64,000 bases of DNA from positions 11,567,501 through 11,631,500 of the forward strand of contig CM060112.1 of assembly GCA_030522415.1 (NCBI GenBank), written 5' to 3'. Positions 11,067 to 21,504 of the stretch are shown here, in pieces (the first letter of the stretch is position 1; each line of letters starts with the position of its first letter). Origin of the DNA: Channallabes apus (taxonomy: Eukaryota; Chordata; Actinopteri; Siluriformes; Clariidae). Made by a program: the position numbers and the translations under genes. The notes below the pieces were generated by a model. It had not been told where the DNA came from and made no database searches. It saw only the letters and a list, made by a program, of their open reading frames with translations.

Positions 11067-14000
11067 ATAATATCGCATTATAACATGGCCTTGGCCAGAA
11101 GAACAAGACTTTACATACGGTTCTTTAGGTGCACTTTTGATAAAAATTCTAAAAGTTTTGTCTTGCAGAACATGGTAGAAATTGGTTTCTTATGGTATTA
11201 AAACTTCAAAAGGTCAAAAGTATATGCTTTATGGCAAGAGTAGTGCTATAGTGCAGACATTTTGGAGCTTCTTCATCCTTTAATAAATACGCAACTTGTA
11301 TATACGACTTGGTCGTGTCTGGATTCGAAGGGGTGAAAACATCTTTTTCCTAGCACTGGGTTTATTTCAAATAATTTGTCGATTTGGTATTGTTCCCATT
11401 CTGCTTGCCATTTAGTTAATATATACTGATTTATCAATGGTTTGAGGTGAGGGGATGGGATTTGACCTACGCTAATTGTTTTTATAAGGGCTTGGTTTGC
11501 TGCCATGTCAGCTTGTTCGTTTCCCGAAATTCCACTATGTCCCGGGATCCAGTAGAAGACATTATTGTGATGGTTTTCCTGTAGTTGATTTGCCTTGATT
11601 AATCTAACAGTGATTATTGGGCGATTTGTCCACATAATGTTTCTAATGATATGATCATAACACATGTATAATGGTCACCATGCATGATGTGGTCATTGCT
11701 TCATGCGTCCTTTCTTACCCTTACCACTGCCCACTGAATACTGTCGATCTAAAAATCAGATTGCATGACCTTTTCCTATTCCTCAAAAGTCCAATCTCTT
11801 CGATTACTAATAAACATCACTGTTTTTTTCCCTGACTTCTCTAACTACCAAGTGGTTTTCTTATGGTCACAGTTTTAGTCCTGTGTTAATCCTGTGAGTT
11901 CTCATCACATTGTGCATGTGGAATCACTCTTGCTATTAACCATAGCCGTGACTTCTACCATCACTTTACTTAAATTAAGCGTTCAAGTCATTTCGATTCA
12001 TGGCCAATTGTCTTCCAAGAATTTAGAGGTTCAGCACAGCCCTTACAGGTTCTAATAATGTGTTTGAAAACTCTTCCAGTAATTTAAAATCTCTTTAATC
12101 GTTTTCTGTACCCAATGCAGGCCCATAAAATTTGACCCTTTTAAAGTAGTGACCTTTCACTTTTTTTAGCAGGGCAATATACAGTATATCTACAATGCAC
12201 CTATAGTGTTTATCAATTTAAAACAATTTTGAAAGTGTTATGTATACATTTAATTAGAAAGCTTTTTTGTGTTGTATTTTGAAAAAGTTGGATTCACAGT
12301 AATTGGTCATTCAGATTCGAGTTAACTAGCACATTTTTTATTTGCATAAATCACACAAATTGATAGATAAAGCTAATCCCTGACTTATGAACGAGTTCTG
12401 TTCCGGGAGCGCATTCATAAGTCTGATTTGTTCTTAAGTCAGACAACATAAGTCTTATACGCCTTTGACACGAATATACATTAATGAACCATACCAATTC
12501 ATTTGACTATATCTCTGTCTTCATTCCCAACACTGCCATCATGTGGCCAAAAAACGTAATTGTGTCTAAGGAAATTAATCTCACACCAGATGCAACAGTG
12601 TTGTCTCTGCGCCTATAAATCACGAGGGGAATCCGGGCCACAATTTTGTCTCAGAGCTGTTTTCCACTGTATTGGACTGTGAACTCTGTTTTGTTGAGGA
12701 TTTTTCAAAATTAGGAGTATTCACCATCAGGACAGCTTTACAGGACAACCTTTTTCTATCATCACGCTTCCAGACTCATTAATTGAAACCGGTGAGACCG
12801 ACTCATTCCCTGCAGAGATTACCTGTACTGGATTGTTTTTGTACATTAGGATGAGGGATAGAGATGTTTTTAGACCATTTCTAATACATTTCTGAGCTCG
12901 TGTTCTCATTTTTGTCAAAGATATCCTCTCTATTTTAGCAATGTTAACCTCTTATAAAAAAAAAGAGAAAAAAAATTGAATCAAAAAATTTTATCAAATA
13001 AAAAAAGTAATTTTGCACCAAACACTTAAAGTCATAAATGATTTGGTTAATTTCTAAAATTATGCAATATCATAATTCAGAATATATTCAACTGATGGTT
13101 TTAAATTCGCCAAAAATGCCATAGTAATGGTTTTGGGAGCTCACCTCGTCCACCAGAAGCACTGTGGTCTCTTTCTTCGGCGCTGGCATGCTGAAGCGTT
13201 TCTCCAGCAGGGCAGCAGCATGGTCCGCTGTCGCTTTTTGATCCGTAAGTTTCTACGACATACCAGACCAATTATTTATTTTAAGAAGGAAAAACAAGAC
13301 AGAGAAATAAAGGAGAATGATCTGGGAGAAGAAAAAACGAAACAAAAAACAGCTATAGTACCAACCTGCAGAATCTGAACGTAGGCCTGGTGCGGATCGG
13401 TCATCTTCATGCCGTTGATCTCTATGAAGTGGAACGAAGGGATCTCCTCCTGCTCTGCTGCCTGCTGCAGTGACCTGATCACCTCGTGCACCGTGGCCGT
13501 CTTCCCCGTGCCGGGAACGCCCGAGATGTACATACACCTGTAGAAACATGCAGTACACAATTAATCACCAGGGTTTTATTTTGTCAAATGAGGAATTATA
13601 CGGAAACGCTACGGACAACAACAGGTGGACACACCCTCCAGTGCCGTCCATGATCTTGCTCTCTACAAAGTTGTAGATGTCTTGGAACTCCTGCTCTCGA
13701 CATGGAAGAGACTCGGGAACTGATGATACATGTAACCTGCAAGAGTGTTGAGTAAAAAGAAGCACCGTAAAATAATTGACTTTATAATTTGATCTATAAA
13801 CTTTAGGAAACACTGGGTTCACCTACAAAAATGAAGCCGTCTTACCTTGCCCTTGCTTCCTCCAATACATTCCCAGGCTTCCTGGCTGGCAGACTTCTGC
13901 TAGGAATGCTGGGAGTGGCGTGTCGAGGTGTACAGGGAGTCGGAGGAGCAGACTACATCCACAAGTAGGACGGGGGAGAGACAACAGATTTAAAATGTCA

Positions 14001-17000
14001 TTAATTAGAGGGACTGATTGAATCATTGCTTTTGAGTGGATTAGAACGATCATTTTAAAGGTCTCATTGTCTCAGAGCTCACCCAAAGGGTGTGTGTGCA
14101 CGTGTGCGTGTTAATGTTCCAGCTGAAATAACTGAAGTGGGAAGTTTAAAGCATAAACAATTTGTGTCTATGGAAATGAGCTACTGCTGAGTAACAAGCT
14201 AGGGGAGGGGCTTTTCTTTTATGACATCACATCAGGAGAAAAATATAGTTGGCCAATGCAAAAATGAAGAACATAGACAAAAAGTAGGAATGTTTTCCCC
14301 CCCTTATTAATTTATTTTTGGTTTATTTGCATGCATAACCACACTGGAGAGCCATCTGAACATCTAAACATGACGAAAAACTAAATTTCGCATAATAGGT
14401 GCCCTTTAATCCACTCATCAGCACACAGGAAGAAACTCATATAATGGAAATTTAAGGGGCGATTAAAGATACTGAAATCTGTATATGCGAGTACAAAAAG
14501 TTTTGCATCCTTCAAATGTTTCAAATTTTTGCTAGAATTTACTTTTATTCTTACTATTAAATTGTATATCATAACCAACTTCTTCTTCAAGATAAGGAAC
14601 ACATAAAAAACACATTCATTCTGCTCCGCTTCGCTGCTTTGCGTTGCCGTACCTTCTTGTTCGGGGTTTTGCGAGGGGTTCTCGCCGAAGCCCGAGTCTT
14701 TTCACCCGACGGAGTTCTCGGACCTGCCGAGCGCCTACTCCTCTTCACCACCAGCTCGTCCTCGCTGTCCATTTTCGCCTCCTCTTCCTCATCACTGCTG
14801 CTCTCCAGATCGATCTTAGTGGGCACGAAGCAGCCGTCGTCCTCCGCGTCTTCTCCGTCAGACTGCAGCTCGCCGTGCGTAGTCAGCATGTTCCTACAAC
14901 ACGATAAGACGTTCCATTTATAACCGGGAGAGAAATAATAGAGGTGATTGTACGGCGTTCCAGCCCGAGGACTCACAGCTGCTTTCGAATGCGAGACAAT
15001 ACAAGCTGGGCGGATTTCCTCTTGGAGCGCGGAGTGACTGTAGTCAGCAGAGGCGAGTCTTCGTGCTCTTCTTCAGCCCTGAGAGAAGAACGATCACAGA
15101 ACAGATGGAGGGTTTACAGAGATTGCATTTAGTGTAGACAACACGTGCATTTTAAATTGACATGTTACAGAAAGGGTTATTCGATGTTGTTGAAAACGGT
15201 TTGTTCCGTTCCTTGCATAAAAATCTGTTGCCAGATTTAAAACAGACAAATTTTTATTTGTTCTAATAAATCAAAACGAAATAGGCCATAAAACGTTGTT
15301 AATATTTTTTTCAAAACTGAATTAAATTGTCTCGAAAAAAACATCATGAGAGAACACAGCCAAGTGCAAATATCAAAATAGATCAGTAACTAAAATGTTG
15401 CCTTTTAACATGGCTTTGACTCTATATACTCACAGCACAGCGAGTGCAGGCTCTCGGACAGCCGCCGAGTCTCTCCTCCTCGATGGAGTCCTCGCGCTGC
15501 AAAAGTCGATCAAGAGTTAATCATCATCATCCTCCTCCTTTTTCAGACTTCAGTGAAACGGAGGCACATAGAGCTCTTAATAGGTGCTGCGAAATGATTA
15601 CTAGTTAGTGGGGTGTTCGAGTCAAACCGGGACTTTTGGTTGCATAGAACATAGTTCTAAAACTTCCTTTATTTCCCTATATAACCCCCTGCTAGACTAA
15701 GGCACTTAACAGTATTCACTAGCACTTGAATAACCACCATGATAGAAAGTACTCAGTACACCAGAGCCATGATCGGACACCGTGCTTCATGTCTTAAGCA
15801 CCGGCCTCCCAGGAACTCCTTTAATGACCCAAACATGTGGAAATGGTCTCACCACCACACTTTACTTGTACTTCACTCATAAGAAGTCCCGGGTTTGATT
15901 TGAACTGGATTTGGTTTTAAAAACACCCAGGTGTGGTGCGTTTCCCTGCATCCAAACCTAAACCAGGATTTCAAACCATCACCAATACCAGTGCTTTGGG
16001 ATGGAAGGGAGGAGGGGGTGGGGGAGACATCAAGAGCAGGGGAGTCAAACTTGCTTGTTCCCCCTCAGACCAGCTCTCCTGGGCGTGGCCTCTCTCCTAC
16101 GAGGAGTCCTGCCTTTACTGATTAGTGACTCGGACTCGAACACGTCGTCTTCCAGAGGCTCGACCCCGAGCCAGTCCCTGAGAGAGCAGCAGCATGCTTT
16201 GTAGGCTTTTCTTTACGTTCATCGTTAAGTTTAAAACTTAAAAAGTCTACGTTGTTTTATTTAGTATTGTTAAATATTAACGATTGAGATATGATCAAAC
16301 TGCATAATCTGTTTCCTCTAACCAGTTTGTCATGCAACACTTTATTCCAACATTGCACGTTTTAATACAAGTATTTTAAAACTGTGATTAACTAAATTAA
16401 ACTTAATAGATTGACAGTACTAGTTATGAGTGACATCACGTCTCGCCCATTAGAGATTGTGTTCCTATAATGGCACACCCCAATGTCTTTTTATTTTTTA
16501 AATAATCCGTTTTTTATTAACTGAAATAAACAGAAAACATGCATCAGTTTACAGCACTGACCTGGTGGAAGCGTCATCACAAGCAGTGGGTTTACTGGGG
16601 CTTTGAAGAGGCTGGATGGACAGATTGTCCTCCAAGGTTGAAGACTTGCTGGTGACCGTCATCGGGAGCGGGGTCAGACGGATGGAGATGGAGATGCGAC
16701 GAGGTGGAGAAGCGCCCAGGTTGCTGGCCAACTCGTCCTCAGTGTCCTGGTCACTATCCAAAATCTCACCAAGAACATCGTCTCTGGTCAGCTTCTTCGC
16801 CGGACCTAAACAAGCAGCAATAACAATAATACAAATGAAATATGACAACATAAAATCGAGCAGAGACTCGGAATCTGCACCGGCACTCACTGCACAGGTC
16901 GAGCTTCTTGCGGATGTTTGGGTTGGAGGAGACTCGGCCTCTCCGCTTCGCGTTCAGCAGTTTAGCGGCCGACAGTTTGGAGGCGGAGTGAGCCGACTCG

Positions 17001-20000
17001 GCCTCGGTGGAGCCCAGCTTGCAGCTCATGCTGCCGCGGGTCATCACGCCGGACATGGCCCGCTTCATGACGCAAGGGTCCGGGGTGGGGAGAGCGCGGA
17101 GTCGTAATGACAGCTGGGGCGGGGGTGGAGATTCGGGACTTTGAGGAGGAGCGGGAGGGTTAATCAACTCGGGATCCATGACTTGAAACTTTTTGCCGTC
17201 CCAGGTTAGTTTAACAAAAAGAGTGTTTTTTCTTTCATCGTCCGGGAAAGGAGCCTCAGCAGGAACGTGTTTAATCTACATGAGAGAACCACAGGCGTCA
17301 CGATTTACAGTACAACATTCTAGTATTTCCGGTAATTTTAACACCATAAAAACCCTACTCTCTCAGCCTTCACAAATTTAATACACCAACCTTTTTTTTT
17401 TTTTTTAAGTGAATACACTTAGAGACGTACCTGTACCGCTCCCAGGATGGTCTCGGCGTCCACCTCATTATCACAGGAGTGATCCTCGTAGTAAAAAACT
17501 TCTTGTGGATGAGGGTCCCGGCCCAGGAGCTTCCTTTTGTTATGGGGTATTTCACACATCCGCGCGAACCACTGCACCACCGCCCTCATCCGCTTCCCTG
17601 TATCTGGACATTCAGAGATTATCGACACCATGCACAGACAGTGAAGTGGGAAAAAAAAACCTTTATTTTTATCCAAAACACCCATCAGCAATTATTTGGA
17701 ACATTTCTTAGTTTCTTTAAGAGCATTGCAGTTTTACTTTAATTGATCCCACAAATTATGAAATGTCTGGTCACCAATTTTCCCTCTACTGAATATAAAC
17801 CCATCACCAGGACTGGGAATCACCAGGGACCAGCAGATAGTTTAGAGAGTTTATGGTCCACCTACAGGATTATATGGGAACTGCAACATTTTACAGCTTC
17901 AATTGCCAACTTGTATAAATAAAGAACAAATAAAATAATAAAAAGTCAGTGTTTCGACACACGAGTTACCACATGAAAGAACTGCGATATGTTACTGAAA
18001 TTATTTTCCTCCTCTGTTTCTATCGGTCACACAGATTTGCAGTAAATCCAGGACCTGCATGAAATGTGGCGGATTTGAAATTTCTTGATGTTGAAGCAAT
18101 AAGATTAGGACTATAGTGAAGACCAGGACCAGCTGAGACTGGGTCAGAGTCCAGTGTCTAGGACAGGTCTAATACCTTTACAAGCGGAGCCTTTACTTCA
18201 TCTAGTCGGCCTCAGATGTAGGAATCACTTTTTGGAAAAGAACCAATTTTACCTCAAAAAAAAAAAAAATAATAATAATTTTGCCCAAATCCAAATATGG
18301 AAATGTCTCAAGACCAGACTTGAGTACTAAATCAGTTTTGTAGCATAATAACGGTGGGTAAAGTGACCGAGTGGAAGAATAGACAACACTTCTTACCGTC
18401 ACAGAAAAGTTTGAGGAGCCGCGCGACATAGGGGTTGTCGTCGTCATCTCCCTCGATCAGGATGCACTGACCGACCGACACCACGGCGTCCACCGGCCTT
18501 CCTTCCACAGATATAGTCAAAGACCTGAGGAGCATTTCATACATTAGAAAACATCTAAACTTTTTGATGACATTTTGTAGATGCTCTTTTCCAGAAAGAC
18601 TTGCATAAGTGTGAAAAAGTTCTCTTTTGCCCCCCTGATGATTTTTTTTGCATGTTTCTCACACTTAAATGATTCAGATCACCAAACTAGTTTTAATATC
18701 GCACAAAGATAACCCAAGTAAATGCAAAATGCAGTTTTTAAATCAAGATTTCATTTATTAAGAGAAAAGTGGTGTATAAAACTGCCTGGTTCTGTGTGAA
18801 AAAGTAATTGAGGGTTACAAAGCCATTTCTAAAGCATTAGGACTCCAAGGAACTACAATGAGTGTCATTAGCCCACAAATGGAGACAGACAGCCTACCAA
18901 AATTACTCCAAAAGCACAACAATGTCTCATCTAGGACCTCATAAAAGAACCCAGAACATCATCTAAAAAAAAAAACTGTTAGGGTCAGTGTTCATCATTC
19001 CACTGTAAGAGGAGACTGCGGGGCAGAAATGGCGTCCGTGAGAGGCGAAAGCCACTGCTGACCAAAAAGAACACAAGGGCTCGTCTCACATTTGCCAGAA
19101 ATCATCTTGATTATCCCCAAGACCTTTTCACAAATATTCTGTGGACTGATGAGACAAAAGTTGAACTCTTTGGAAGGTGTGCATCATGTTACATCTGGCA
19201 TAAAACTAAAACAGCATTTCATGAAAAAATAAAAAATCATCACAGTAAAGGTGGTAGTGTGTTGGTCTGGGGCCGTTTGCAGCTTCAGGGCCTGGACGAC
19301 TTGCTATAATTGACGGAACCAAGAATTCTTCACTCTAGGAGAATGTCCAGCAATCAGTTTATGACCCCAAGCTTAAGCGCACCTGGGTTTGGAAGCAGAA
19401 GGTTTAGATGTGTCCTGGTGAAAGTCCCGACTGAAATCAGATTGAGATCCTTTAAAAATGCCGTTTATCACCGAAAACTCTCCAATGTGACTAAATTAAG
19501 GCACGTCTGCAGGGAAGAGTGGGCCAAAATTCCTCCACAAGACTCATTGCCAGTTATCTCAAACGCTTGATTGCAGTTATTGCAGCCAAAGGTGGCACAA
19601 CCAGTTATTAGGTTTAGAAGGCAATTACCTTGTCCCATTAAATCATTATTTAAAAACTATCTGTTGTAATGACTTTGGTTATTTTTGAGTAATATCAAAA
19701 GGTCATGAGTTGCATTTCACTACATATTTTACTAAGTTATTAGCGTTCATGTGACAAAAAAAATAAATGATCTGATGAATCATTAAGTGACAGAAATATG
19801 CAAACAGTGTCTATCCTTACAGTGGTTCACTAGGTTACTTTTATAATTTTTTGATGAGGGTGGTGGTGTTGGGGCTGAACACTTAGATCTTGGTGCAAAG
19901 TGTTAAGTTTAAGATTTTAAGTTATGGAGCCGCTTCATCCAAGATGAAGGCCAAGTAGTGTCGTTGATTGCTGGTGGCCTGTCGGCTGCTCTCGTCAAGG

Positions 20001-20429
20001 GGTCGCCACAGAAGACCATCCAATCAGCACAAGGTCAGCACTTTTGCTTTTCCTCCGGATGCCCTTCCTGATGTAACCCTTGCCATTCTATTCAAGGGTC
20101 AGAGGTAGCTCAGTGGATAAGACATTGGACTACGGTTCGGAAGATCCCAGGTTCAAACCCCACAACCACCAAGTTGCCACTGTTGGGCCCTTGAGCAAGG
20201 CCCTTAACCCTCAACTGCTCAGATGTGTAATGAGATAAAAATGTAAGGACAGGCTTTCATACAGAAGCTGGGGTTTGGGCACTGGGTGGGAATCGAACCC
20301 GGGCCTCACTGAGCCCCCCTGTTATACTTACTCATGATAAAGTCTCTTCAGCTTCCTGTCCTCACTGACCGGGTTTCCGGGCCACGTGTATGTTCTGCGC
20401 ATGCGCAGTCTGGTAAAGTAGCGACTCAT
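4767..20429 (-). CDS. orc1: Origin recognition complex subunit 1
   Basis: ATPase subunit of ORC that licenses replication origins in the nucleus. Seventeen coding exons join in phase (high to low): 20429-20332, 18524-18397, 17603-17431 (acceptor may be 17597), 17275-16891, 16805-16562, 15496-15434, 15078-14977, 14893-14653, 13952-13846, 13736-13635, 13537-13366, 13252-13145, 11015-10866, 10707-10588, 9822-9656, 9481-9394, 4961-4767. They give about 880 aa (human 861). An N-terminal BAH domain ([31 protein letters not shown]) is followed by a long basic Ser/Pro-rich linker, then the AAA+ module: Walker A GVPGTGKT near residue 555, Walker B LLVDELD near 640, and sensor-type INRVASRL. The winged-helix end finishes [15 protein letters not shown]. 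The start codon opens [16 protein letters not shown], as in other ORC1 proteins. The last intron is 4.4 kb and full of transposons. Head-to-head with prpf38a; an E2F-like site lies upstream. Confidence 0.95.
5004..5880. repeat. Dispersed fish repeat, split by a hAT insertion
   Basis: The left part (about 5004-5097, caattcaattcagttttatt...) and right part (about 5739-5880, gagaggaaaaactccctgag...) look like two halves of one moderately repeated fish sequence, interrupted by the element at 5106-5730. I know this text as a common teleost repeat but cannot name its class. Confidence 0.5.
5106..5730. mobile_element. hAT-like non-autonomous element with 8-bp TSD
   Basis: The 625-bp element begins tcgtgatgg and ends with the complement of tagtgatggg. 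It is flanked by an exact 8-bp duplication, atatatag, at 5098-5105 and 5731-5738. An 8-bp TSD with this type of terminus is the hAT signature. The interior contains repeated GAACGA / TCGTTC motifs and no transposase coding, so it is a MITE-like derivative. It lies in the last orc1 intron. Confidence 0.8.
6836..7080 (+). repeat. tRNA-derived SINE, family C
   Basis: The head is tRNA-like, with an A-box region (tagtggttagcatt) and a B-box (ggttcggttccc). The body is the conserved one: gtgcatggagtttgcatgtt, then gtttcctcccacagtcc and an aattgcccatagtgtgtgaa stretch. Other copies are at 29060 (-), 57476 (+), 58515 (-) and 62978 (+). In an orc1 intron. Confidence 0.75.
7120..7495 (-). repeat. tRNA-derived SINE, family B
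   Basis: Reverse copy of the element at 28540 and 47822. Shared blocks on the minus strand are attaatcacggctctacagc, ccaatcag, and a gatgcggtcggctggcgtca core, with an A-rich tail at the low-coordinate end. The pol III head (agagatcg...ttgattccc) is at the high-coordinate end. In an orc1 intron next to a family C copy. Confidence 0.7.
7500..7965 (+). mobile_element. Tc1-like transposase relic
   Basis: The + strand holds decayed Tc1-like blocks: [17 protein letters not shown] near 7805-7855, the third-acidic-residue region of the DDE core, with stops and frame shifts. The upstream part (gttatgatctggggttgcc) matches the usual VMIWG block. No ends were recognised. Inactive. Confidence 0.6.
7970..9030 (+). 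mobile_element. Non-LTR retrotransposon 3' segment (RT C-terminus)
   Basis: From about 7976 the + strand reads the end of a LINE reverse transcriptase: [37 protein letters not shown], then a single in-frame stop at about 8161, then [36 protein letters not shown] and [10 protein letters not shown]. It ends near 8605. A 3' UTR follows, with an AC repeat and a terminal aaataaaatttgaatttga tail at about 9011-9030. The CR1/L2/Rex superclade is likely. It is 5'-truncated, as is typical, and sits sense on +, antisense to orc1. Confidence 0.85.
8766..8806. repeat. (AC)n plus poly-C microsatellite
   Basis: An AC dinucleotide run followed by a C run, within the LINE 3' UTR. Confidence 0.8.
10005..10442. 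mobile_element. hAT-like MITE with 8-bp TSD
   Basis: The 438-bp element begins tggggctgcacgatatt and ends with the complement of tagggctgcacaaaatatcg. It is flanked by the exact 8-bp duplication atacggac (9997-10004 and 10443-10450). Both arms are rich in gatattgcgata / cgataacgatat motifs. There is no intact transposase. It lies between orc1 exons at 9822 and 10588. Confidence 0.85.
11273..11665 (-). mobile_element. Non-LTR retrotransposon RNase H fragment
   Basis: A 130-residue open segment on the minus strand contains [20 protein letters not shown], the C-terminal RNase H signature of I/R1-type LINEs, followed by the usual basic/aromatic tail (KWQAEWEQY). The front of the RNase H domain and the reverse transcriptase are absent. 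It lies inside the orc1 intron between exons at 11015 and 13145, in the same orientation as orc1, and is not part of the orc1 protein. Confidence 0.8.
15613..15880. mobile_element. mariner-family fragment
   Basis: Starts with gttcgagtcaaaccgggact, the same terminal repeat as the other mariner copies. It continues with family-specific text (ccaggaactcctttaatga) shared with the copy at 1957. The other end is missing. In orc1 intron 5. Confidence 0.65.
16071..16177 (-). other. Candidate extra or alternative orc1 exon
   Basis: On the minus strand a good acceptor (CTGCTCTCTCAG) precedes an open segment that in the phase left by orc1 exon 5 reads about 35 codons. It contains [10 protein letters not shown] and [14 protein letters not shown], acidic then basic like the neighbouring orc1 linker. 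A GT at 16070/16069 could act as donor. The 107-nt length leaves phase 1, whereas the next exon needs phase 2, so including it would break the frame. It could be a decaying exon, a poison exon, or an exon with a donor I mis-placed. Confidence 0.35.
18605..19800 (+). mobile_element. Tc1-like transposon relic
   Basis: The left side starts around gtgtgaaaaagttctctttt. The + strand then carries decayed Tc1 transposase: a GGTTACAAAGCCATT helix-turn-helix region near 18815, [11 protein letters not shown] at about 19143-19172, GGSVLVWG near 19255, and a [15 protein letters not shown] end near 19590. Stops and indels interrupt it. It lies in orc1 intron 1, antisense to orc1. Inactive. Confidence 0.75.
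20098..20255 (+). repeat. tRNA-derived SINE, family A (3' truncated)
   Basis: tRNA-like head (ggtagctcagtggataagac ... ggttcaaacccc) followed by caaccaccaagttgccactg and ttgggcccttgagcaaggcc. The tail with the usual gctctggataagagcgtctg is missing here, unlike the copy at 23868. In orc1 intron 1. Confidence 0.75.
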
Positions 20430-20808
20430 TTTGACTGAAAATACACAGAAGAGAAACTTTTACAGTCACACACTCACACTGCATCCTGATCCCGGTGCTG
20501 AGCCACGCCTTAGGCTGAACCTCACATAATGAACAAGGTGTAACACATCGTATAAAGTCTAGTATAGTGTAGGTGTAGTGTAGGTGCACTCACACAGAGA
20601 GCCGTTTGCACTGGTGATCTCCTCACCTTTAAATCCTCCTTAATGATAAACCTGCGCGTCTTTATCCGATTGTTCACGTGCACATTGAATAATATAACTC
20701 ACTGACAAACTCAACAACATGTAAAAGATTTAAAACCAAAATCTACACAAAACAACCGTAACCTGAACAAAAAAAAACTCGACTACACAAAGTCACGCAA
20801 CTATTTTT

Positions 20809-20816
20809 TTTCGCGC
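20809..20816. promoter_or_regulatory. E2F-like site TTTCGCGC upstream of orc1
   Basis: TTTCGCGC matches the E2F consensus TTTSSCGC and lies about 380 bases upstream of the orc1 start codon. ORC1 is a known E2F target in mammals; function here is inference. Confidence 0.5.
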
Positions 20817-21365
20817 GTAAATGACGTTTCGTTCTAGTATACGCCTACTTGAATTCCGGAAGTGGTCAACCCGGAAGCTGCTTCTCATTGGAGAATCTCA
20901 AACAAAATATATGGTTGATTTGATATATTCTGATATATAATTTCTCCATACTTAGTGTCATATTTTTCCCTTTGCTACAATTTAAACCACTGCCATTTAC
21001 ACCAATAAGCGTTAAAACTATTGGCTGTATCATAAATAAATCCATATTTGCTATATGAGTGCACTACAAAGGGTAGTACAAAATAGAGTTCTGTGCGTGG
21101 AAAAAGAACATGGAGGTTTATGCAACACAGCTATTTACACCGAGAAGTCAAGAAGTCAATGGCGTAATTACAAATTAAATAAAACTGTAAAGAAGTGCGC
21201 TATAAATGCATGGGTAAAGAAATGTGCACCGGGTAAGGATGAAATGATAAGATTCTACACCTAGTGCACTTGGCTTTAATTTGCAACACAGCCAGCCATT
21301 CACACCCGGAAGCTTTTTGCCCGTTGGTCTCCTCTCAAGCAACGCCCACTTTTTAAACCTTTGTG

Positions 21366-21409
21366 CACTACGTAGTGTGTTACGGTATGAGTTTCAGTCG
21401 CCTACGTAG
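21366..21409. promoter_or_regulatory. Paired CTACGTAG palindromes upstream of prpf38a
   Basis: A perfect 12-base palindrome, CACTACGTAGTG, at 21366-21377 and a second CTACGTAG at 21402-21409, 36 bases apart and about 100-140 bases before the prpf38a ATG. Related gtgcacta / tagtgcac text recurs at about 21058 and 21263. These could be transcription-factor sites or remnants of a small inverted-repeat element. Confidence 0.4.
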
Positions 21410-21504
21410 TGCCCTAGCGTGGTATTTGTGACACCGCCGGTCGGACTCCATGAGCGCGTTTGGTTTCTCTGCAGTGATCAGTTAGCCGTGCCGCTCTTGA
21501 CGCC

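Larger units (their letters stand above)
20430..21504. promoter_or_regulatory. Shared divergent promoter region of orc1 and prpf38a
   Basis: About 1.1 kb separates the two start codons. It contains CCGGAAGT/CCGGAAGC ETS-like sites at 20856-20863, 20871-20878 and 21306-21313, an inverted CCAAT box (ATTGG) at 20887-20891, and an E2F-like site at 20809-20816. No TATA box was seen near either gene. Both 5' UTRs must lie within it; their transcription starts cannot be read from sequence. ORC1 and PRPF38A are also head-to-head in human. Confidence 0.65.

Noticed and set aside
12360..12970. Segment with cttatgaacgagttctgttc and a 63-codon minus-strand open frame
   Set aside because: Looks like an old interspersed repeat in an orc1 intron, but I could not find ends or a family, so I did not annotate it.
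14639..14923. Open frames on the + strand opposite orc1 exon 8
   Set aside because: Antisense of an acidic/basic coding exon with matching codon periodicity on the minus strand.
16616..17107. 163-codon + strand open frame
   Set aside because: Lies opposite orc1 exons 4 and 5 and crosses their splice sites; no recognisable domain.
20110..20165. tRNA-like heads with A and B boxes (also at 6845, 23880, 28545, 47830)
   Set aside because: They repeat with identical downstream bodies and do not fold as complete tRNAs; they are SINE heads.
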